Made by a program: the position numbers and the translations under genes. Under the pieces are notes generated by a model. It was not told the DNA's origin and did no database searches. It saw only the letters and a program-made list of their open reading frames with translations. From positions 1 to 18,473 of the forward strand of contig SSGY01000177.1 of assembly GCA_008017145.1 (NCBI GenBank): 18,473 nucleotides of DNA. Reading direction: 5' to 3'. Source of the DNA: Neisseriales bacterium. Lineage in GTDB: Bacteria; Pseudomonadota; Gammaproteobacteria; Burkholderiales; UBA11063. Positions 14,257 to 18,473 of the stretch are shown here, in pieces; position 1 is the stretch's first letter; each line of letters starts with the position of its first letter.

Positions 14257-16881
14257 TTACCAAAAAAGAATATTATTTGAGCCAGAGAAACCCGAGGCGC
14301 CAGAACTAACGCACGTTAAAAAACCGTCACTTTCTCGAATATTACAGCCAAAAACTGAAGCGCCTGTTGAATAATTAACAAATAAATTATTATTTGCAAT
14401 CCCAAGACCTACTAAATTTCCTGCTGTCGTAATAATTGCTGTGCTTGTCGCATTTTCGCAATTGCTGACTGAAAGTCCGTCAACCGCTAATAAACATTTT
14501 GAAATAAACATAGTATTGCTGTAGCCATTAGCAAAGTAAAAATATTGATTATAAATTGCAACTCCTCGCCCTGTTATTCCTGAATTGATAAGCGTAGATA
14601 CACTAAGACTGCCACAATTATATACATCACCGGACTGGTCTAATTGACACCTAATTACGTAGCCATATTTAGGAGTCGTAGTATTAGTCATTTTAGAAAT
14701 ATAGATAATGCTATTCGCAATCAATAACCGATTTGGTGTGTCAGAACCCAAATAAATACTAGCGGCTGTCTCGGTTTTGCAATTTGTTAATGCTCCAGTT
14801 GTGCTTTCGATGATGCATTTATGTAGGCTATCTGGAACGGTTGATGTATCTGCATAATAAAATCGATTATCTTGAATCACAAAACCATAAGCAGATGTTG
14901 TTATCTGAGTTGTACAGCTGTTTATTACTTTTGTTACAGGATTTAATATACAACGTAAAACATTTCCGTTTTGAGGGCCAGTATAAATATAACTCTCATA
15001 ATAAGCTAAATTAACAAAAGGAGTTCCAGTGTTTGCTGTTGAACAACTGCTCAAACTGGTTCCTGAGCCTGAATAGTTACATATAGTTAAGCGACTCTGA
15101 CTTTGGCTTGCAATAATGGCTAAGGTCATGCGTTTATTTACATTAACGTACAAACTATTCAAACTCTTACTCCCCGTAGTTGCGGTTACAACATAAGAAT
15201 TTGGGTTACTATTGAGTGTCGTTATAATAGTTAGATTGCAACTCGGAGTGCTACTCGTTAAAGTGCAGGTAGCTGGTGAAATAGTTAGATTAGCTGGGTC
15301 TGGTGAAGTAAAAGTTACAATTACGGGATAGTCCGAAAGTGGTGAACTTTCAGTAACTGTAACCGTAGCACTTTCCCCCTGAGTCAATGTTACAAAATTA
15401 TTACTGTAACCAACATTTAATGTGTCAACCGTTGAATATGGGATTGTGATTGATGAATTATAGCTTTGACTTTGGTTAGTAGCACCTGCATATTCAGCGT
15501 TCAAGCCCCAGTTAAATGTACCATTTTGTTGTAGCGTTGGATTATAAACAACACCTAAGTTACAACTACTCCCACTCGGCAGGTCTTGAGTACCATCAGT
15601 TTTGCAAATAGGAGCTGCAATCCCATTAGTAGTATAGCTCAAATAAGGATTCAGGATATTTAACTGACTAAAATTAAATTTGTTTAACGCGCGGTTACCA
15701 TTGTTGCTAATATTTAATGTCATTACCGATGGCGTATTTAAAATCGTACTGTTAAATGACCCGATTACGGATATTTGTGCACCAGTGCTCGAATTATTGG
15801 CAATGTAAATTGCATTGAGATTTTGTGTTTGGAGCGTTCCATCTGGATTTTGGTAACTAATAATTACGTTGGATTGCCCATTTAGCTGGCTGGTGGCGTG
15901 TAAATCAAAACTGCAGCTAGCATCAACCGCCAAATTGCCATTACACGAATTATTGCTAATCGAAAGCGGTGAACTAATCTGAACATTCAAATTATTAGCA
16001 ATCGCTAATCCAGCATTAAGTAACGTTATGCTAGCAGTTCCACTACTTCCATTCGCTGGATTAATTACAATGTTATTGCCACCAATCAAGACATTTGGAT
16101 TCAAACTGTTATCAATCTGGACTAAGCTTCCAGTCTTTAATGTAGAGGTGGGAGAATACATTAATTCAATATTAAAATTCCCACTATTAACATTGGTAGT
16201 CAATAAAACCTGACATAGTTGATTTGCTCGTAAGCTCGTAACTCTAGCACCTTCACAAAAAAATTGACTAGATAACCGTGACGGTATATTTAATTGAGCC
16301 GATAAATACTCATACTGGGTGGGGGTAATTAAAACAGGTAAAACAGCACTAACGTTACCAGATGCTTGAGCCATTATTGGATTGCTTAGCTGTCCCAAAT
16401 TTAATATATTGGTAGCAGTGTTTGTCTTAGTATAATTAACAAATGCAGTGCTTGCACGGTGTTGATCATCATATGCCGTCACTGCAAAGCTACCTGAGTT
16501 AATAACAGGCGGAATAGTAACAGCAATTAAACAATTGCCTCCTGTTGCAACATTCGTACAATTCATCGCTTTCAGTGATACATTAAGTGGTGCACCACTA
16601 TAGTTACTAGTCGCTAGAGAAAGATCAGATAAATTATCACTCGAATTATTATTTAGTTGCAATACAAGTGTGTGTGACCGATCATCGCTAATCGTAAATG
16701 GAGCAACCTGACTAAGGCTAATTAGCGAATTATTGCCAATCAACCCTGAACTTTGAGCCTTTTGGCTCCCTCCTGAACAACTATTCAGAGTCACAGTAAT
16801 TAACATAACTGCTAAAAATTGCGTTACTAGATGGGCTGAACAATAAAACCGCTGTTTTAAAAAGATACTTAAAAACTTCAC
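14257..16881 (-). CDS. Large lipoprotein with Ig-like domains and a C-terminal six-repeat beta-propeller-like domain
   Basis: This 874-residue lipoprotein has the lipobox LNSC (lipidated C35) after a long signal peptide. Residues about 40-485 are Ig-like domains with cysteine pairs (108/117, 209/223, 313/323, 426/440), paralogous to the downstream 848-residue protein. A further Ig-like unit has ATCTLTSSTPSCNLTI (537-552). From about 586 the chain changes to six repeats of 43-56 residues, each with a cysteine pair 11-12 residues apart: 601/613, 644/656, 689/701, 745/756, 796/808 and 846/857. An aromatic (I/F)YYA or FYFAN strand lies between pairs, as in six-bladed propellers. The C-terminus NNILFW ends in aromatics. 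The start is GTG 16879-16881, with AAAGGTG eight bases upstream. It is likely surface-anchored and used for binding. It is the first gene of the two-gene operon. Confidence 0.75.
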   Translation of the reverse strand: MKFLSIFLKQRFYCSAHLVTQFLAVMLITVTLNSCSGGSQKAQSSGLIGNNSLISLSQVAPFTISDDRSHTLVLQLNNNSSDNLSDLSLATSNYSGAPLNVSLKAMNCTNVATGGNCLIAVTIPPVINSGSFAVTAYDDQHRASTAFVNYTKTNTATNILNLGQLSNPIMAQASGNVSAVLPVLITPTQYEYLSAQLNIPSRLSSQFFCEGARVTSLRANQLCQVLLTTNVNSGNFNIELMYSPTSTLKTGSLVQIDNSLNPNVLIGGNNIVINPANGSSGTASITLLNAGLAIANNLNVQISSPLSISNNSCNGNLAVDASCSFDLHATSQLNGQSNVIISYQNPDGTLQTQNLNAIYIANNSSTGAQISVIGSFNSTILNTPSVMTLNISNNGNRALNKFNFSQLNILNPYLSYTTNGIAAPICKTDGTQDLPSGSSCNLGVVYNPTLQQNGTFNWGLNAEYAGATNQSQSYNSSITIPYSTVDTLNVGYSNNFVTLTQGESATVTVTESSPLSDYPVIVTFTSPDPANLTISPATCTLTSSTPSCNLTIITTLNSNPNSYVVTATTGSKSLNSLYVNVNKRMTLAIIASQSQSRLTICNYSGSGTSLSSCSTANTGTPFVNLAYYESYIYTGPQNGNVLRCILNPVTKVINSCTTQITTSAYGFVIQDNRFYYADTSTVPDSLHKCIIESTTGALTNCKTETAASIYLGSDTPNRLLIANSIIYISKMTNTTTPKYGYVIRCQLDQSGDVYNCGSLSVSTLINSGITGRGVAIYNQYFYFANGYSNTMFISKCLLAVDGLSVSNCENATSTAIITTAGNLVGLGIANNNLFVNYSTGASVFGCNIRESDGFLTCVSSGASGFSGSNNILFW

Positions 16882-16889
16882 AAGCTATA

Positions 16890-16895
16890 CACCTT
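16890..16895 (-). promoter_or_regulatory. Ribosome binding site of the propeller lipoprotein
   Basis: AAGGTG (part of AAAGGTG) on the minus strand lies eight bases before GTG 16879-16881. It supports that start despite the unusually long n-region of the signal peptide. Confidence 0.6.
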
Positions 16896-17272
16896 TACGC
16901 AATTACAGAAGCCACTTGCGCCAAGAAACAAGTTCTTGAGCTACTATTTCATATGGAGGTCTAAATTTAAATTTTCTCGTGATCTATCTTTTAAAACATA
17001 GTGAATCCAAGATTATTAAATTCTTTGCGATACTCTTGCCACATATCAGATACCTGACTAATTGCATTATTGTTCTTTACTTCTTTAATTTGTGGAGCTT
17101 GATAGCTCGGTAACCTACATATCATAATTCGTATCCATAATTGAAGCCTCTGCAAATTAGAAGTCCATGAGAGTTAATTCATGCTAAATTGAATTTTTGA
17201 TTTTTAAATTTGTGGAAGGTTGATAATTTGGTCTATTTTTTGGAAATACTCTCCCATTTATCACCATTTACC
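16896..17272 (-). other. Gene-decay zone upstream of the lipoprotein operon
   Basis: No intact gene is supported. On the minus strand a 44-codon frame (17125 to 16991) reads MICRLPSYQAPQIKEVKNNN and ends EYRKEFNNLGFTMF. It extends upstream without a start to about 17170. After its stop another frame gives FKFRPPYEIVAQELVSWRKWLL (about 16910-16980) before a stop. Both look protein-like in composition, which suggests remnants of one or two broken genes. I do not recognise either. The promoter of the lipoprotein operon should also lie here, but only weak candidates can be seen (TTGTTT, 18 bases, TGTAAT just upstream of the ribosome binding site). Confidence 0.3.
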
Positions 17273-18088
17273 CTAAAATACCCAGCTAATTTGGCGTTTT
17301 CGTAAAATTTGGATACTATTATCCAGTGTTAGGCTAATTTTATTGGCTGCTTTTAGTAAGTTATGAGCAATTGCTACTAATAAAGCCTGAGTTTTAACTT
17401 TGGCTATACCAATGTACTTGCTTCTGGTAAAACCAAAGATATTTTTAGTTGTAGCGTTTGTGCGTTCAACGATATATCTGGTTTTTGAAATACGCTTATT
17501 ACGATAAAGCTGTTTGAATGTAAGTTTAGTATTACGTTTAGCCTTATCCATAATACCGTTGCCAATGTTATTTGTTTTTAGAAATTCACGGTTAGCTTCT
17601 GAAGAGTAGCCTTTGTCTGTTTGCAGGAATTTAGGTGCGGCTTCTTCAATCACTGGTTGCAGCACTTGCTCTAAACTAGTCATCTCAGATTGATTCGCTG
17701 GTGTTATCATTAAATGTTCATAATAGCCATCAGTGGCATCGGTTACAATAAACTCTTTGAAACCAAATATGTTACGTTTGCCTTTTTTAAGCCATTTTGC
17801 ATCTGAATCTATTTCGACATTTGATTGCTGGTTAGCACTTAATTCAAATAGCTCTCCACCACTACCTGAATTATCAATATCGTCCTCATTACGATCTTCT
17901 GCGATTAGCTTTGGTTTGGCTTGTGAGTTAACTGCGGCTTCAATTAAAGTTGCATCCAGAATTGCACCTTCGGTTATCTTTACTTTGAGGTTATGCTGTT
18001 CAAGCTGATGATTAATCTGCTTTAGATAACCATCCAACATATCTTGTTTAACTAGCTTATTCCTAAATCTACAAATTGTAGTTTCTAG
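17273..18088 (-). pseudogene. IS5-family transposase, 5' end removed by another IS
   Basis: The C-terminal two-thirds or so of an IS5-family DDE transposase are present. The frame runs from ETTICRFRNKLVKQD just inside 18088, the conserved TTICRFR block, through GAILDATLIEA (first catalytic aspartate) and LQTDKGYSSEANREFL (second aspartate). It ends with RYIVERTNATTKNIFGFTRSKYIG, which carries the catalytic glutamate. Counting from the internal ATG at 18040, these are D29, D141 and E191. The catalytic residues are intact, but the N-terminal DNA-binding part is missing: the frame meets a stop immediately beyond 18088, where another element begins. The internal ATG would give only 255 residues. 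The stop codon is at 17273-17275. It cannot transpose on its own. Confidence 0.8.
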
Positions 18089-18473
18089 AACTTACGCATT
18101 GACAGAAATTCATAATTATGCACATGCCATGCCTGTAATGCTGTTGTGTTTAATAAATTCAGCAATAATTTTGTTAAATAATTGTCGCTGCACCTGATAC
18201 CAATTAGTAATTATTTGTTTGGTTTTCATTATTTCTAGTTTGCAAAAGGCTTTGAGTGCACAATAAACATGCGTCCTAATTGCATGGCTTTTGCGAACTT
18301 GGAATCTTTCAATATTACAAACCTGTTTAAGTGCTCGATGATAACATTCAATTTGCCAATGTTGATCATGGGTACTTTTAAAGTCCGTATAATTAATTGA
18401 ATCTAAACTCTCTAAATTGGCAACACCCATGATGTAATAGCGATATGCTTCTTTGAATAACTGTCTAAACACC
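18089..18473 (-). mobile_element. IS4/IS701-like element, one end, running off the window
   Basis: Next to the IS5 fragment the sequence becomes AACTTACGCATTGACA (18089-18104). Its complement TGTCAATGCGTAAGTT reads like a terminal repeat seen on some IS701/IS4-type elements. The tetramer CTAG (18085-18088) lies at the junction and fits the CTAG target preference known for IS701. The second end and the matching target copy are beyond the window, so the element's identity and length stay provisional. Confidence 0.6.
18116..18473 (-). CDS. IS4/IS701-like transposase, C-terminal part (cut by window edge)
   Basis: The last 118 or so residues of a DDE transposase run leftward from the window edge. 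The block HDQHWQIECYHRALKQVCNIERFQVRKSHAIRTH contains the catalytic glutamate in the IECYHRALK signature, with E and K six residues apart, as in the E(6)K part of the IS4/IS701 motif. The tail ALKAFCKLEIMKTKQIITNWYQVQRQLFNKII is also usual for these enzymes. A GTG at 18470-18472 is in frame but is not the true start, because the two catalytic aspartates must lie further upstream. The stop is at 18116-18118, about 12 bases inside the proposed terminal repeat. Confidence 0.8.
   Translation of the reverse strand, partial: VFRQLFKEAYRYYIMGVANLESLDSINYTDFKSTHDQHWQIECYHRALKQVCNIERFQVRKSHAIRTHVYCALKAFCKLEIMKTKQIITNWYQVQRQLFNKIIAEFIKHNSITGMACA

Noticed and set aside
1..18473. CRISPR arrays, tRNA or rRNA genes and riboswitches.
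   Set aside because: I saw no regularly spaced repeats, cloverleaf-like sequences, ribosomal segments or recognisable riboswitch cores anywhere in the window on either strand.

Overview
The window is strongly AT-rich DNA from a Gram-negative bacterium. It shows lipoprotein signal peptides, a type IV pilin with a prepilin peptidase site, and O-antigen/capsule-type glycosyltransferases. The AT-rich base composition, the mixture of insertion sequences and the cysteine-paired surface lipoproteins fit an AT-rich gamma- or betaproteobacterium (Francisella/Legionella-like or Neisseriales-like). I cannot name the genus from sequence alone. Nearly every gene is on the minus strand, and many starts are GTG or TTG rather than ATG.

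Bases 1-131 hold the N-terminus of an IS5-type transposase cut by the window edge. Bases 396-6778 are a surface-polysaccharide locus transcribed leftward. In transcription order it holds the 3' part of a GT2 glycosyltransferase broken by an IS3-family element, a GT4 transferase, a divergent GT-B-like protein, an EpsG/Wzy-type polymerase, a GT2 transferase and, after a gap containing a hairpin, a second GT4 transferase. Together they would assemble and polymerise an oligosaccharide repeat unit. No flippase, sugar-nucleotide enzyme or export gene is in view, so the locus is partial.

Bases 6779-7991 are an almost intact IS3-family element (IS51-like group) with orfA/orfB, a classic A_AAA_AAG frameshift site and a DD35E catalytic triad. 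Bases 7992-8700 are a graveyard: a frameshifted IS630-like transposase start, an unassigned open stretch and a nested inverted-repeat (MITE-like) hairpin.

Bases 8701-11170 form a compact leftward cassette of exported proteins: a type IV pilin, an orphan secreted six-cysteine protein, an EexN-family (entry-exclusion) lipoprotein and a secreted NlpC/P60-like cysteine peptidase. Bases 11692-16881 hold two very large paralogous lipoproteins in one operon. They share Ig-like, cysteine-paired central domains but have unrelated C-termini. One ends in more Ig-like domains followed by a good terminator hairpin, and the other ends in six cysteine-paired repeats that look like a six-bladed beta-propeller. 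The exported cassette and the lipoprotein pair are the least explained part of the window and the best candidate for an undescribed surface or exclusion system.

Bases 16882-17272 are decayed sequence. Bases 17273-18473 are an IS5-family transposase whose 5' end is cut off by a second element with an IS4/IS701-like transposase, apparently inserted at a CTAG site and running off the window.
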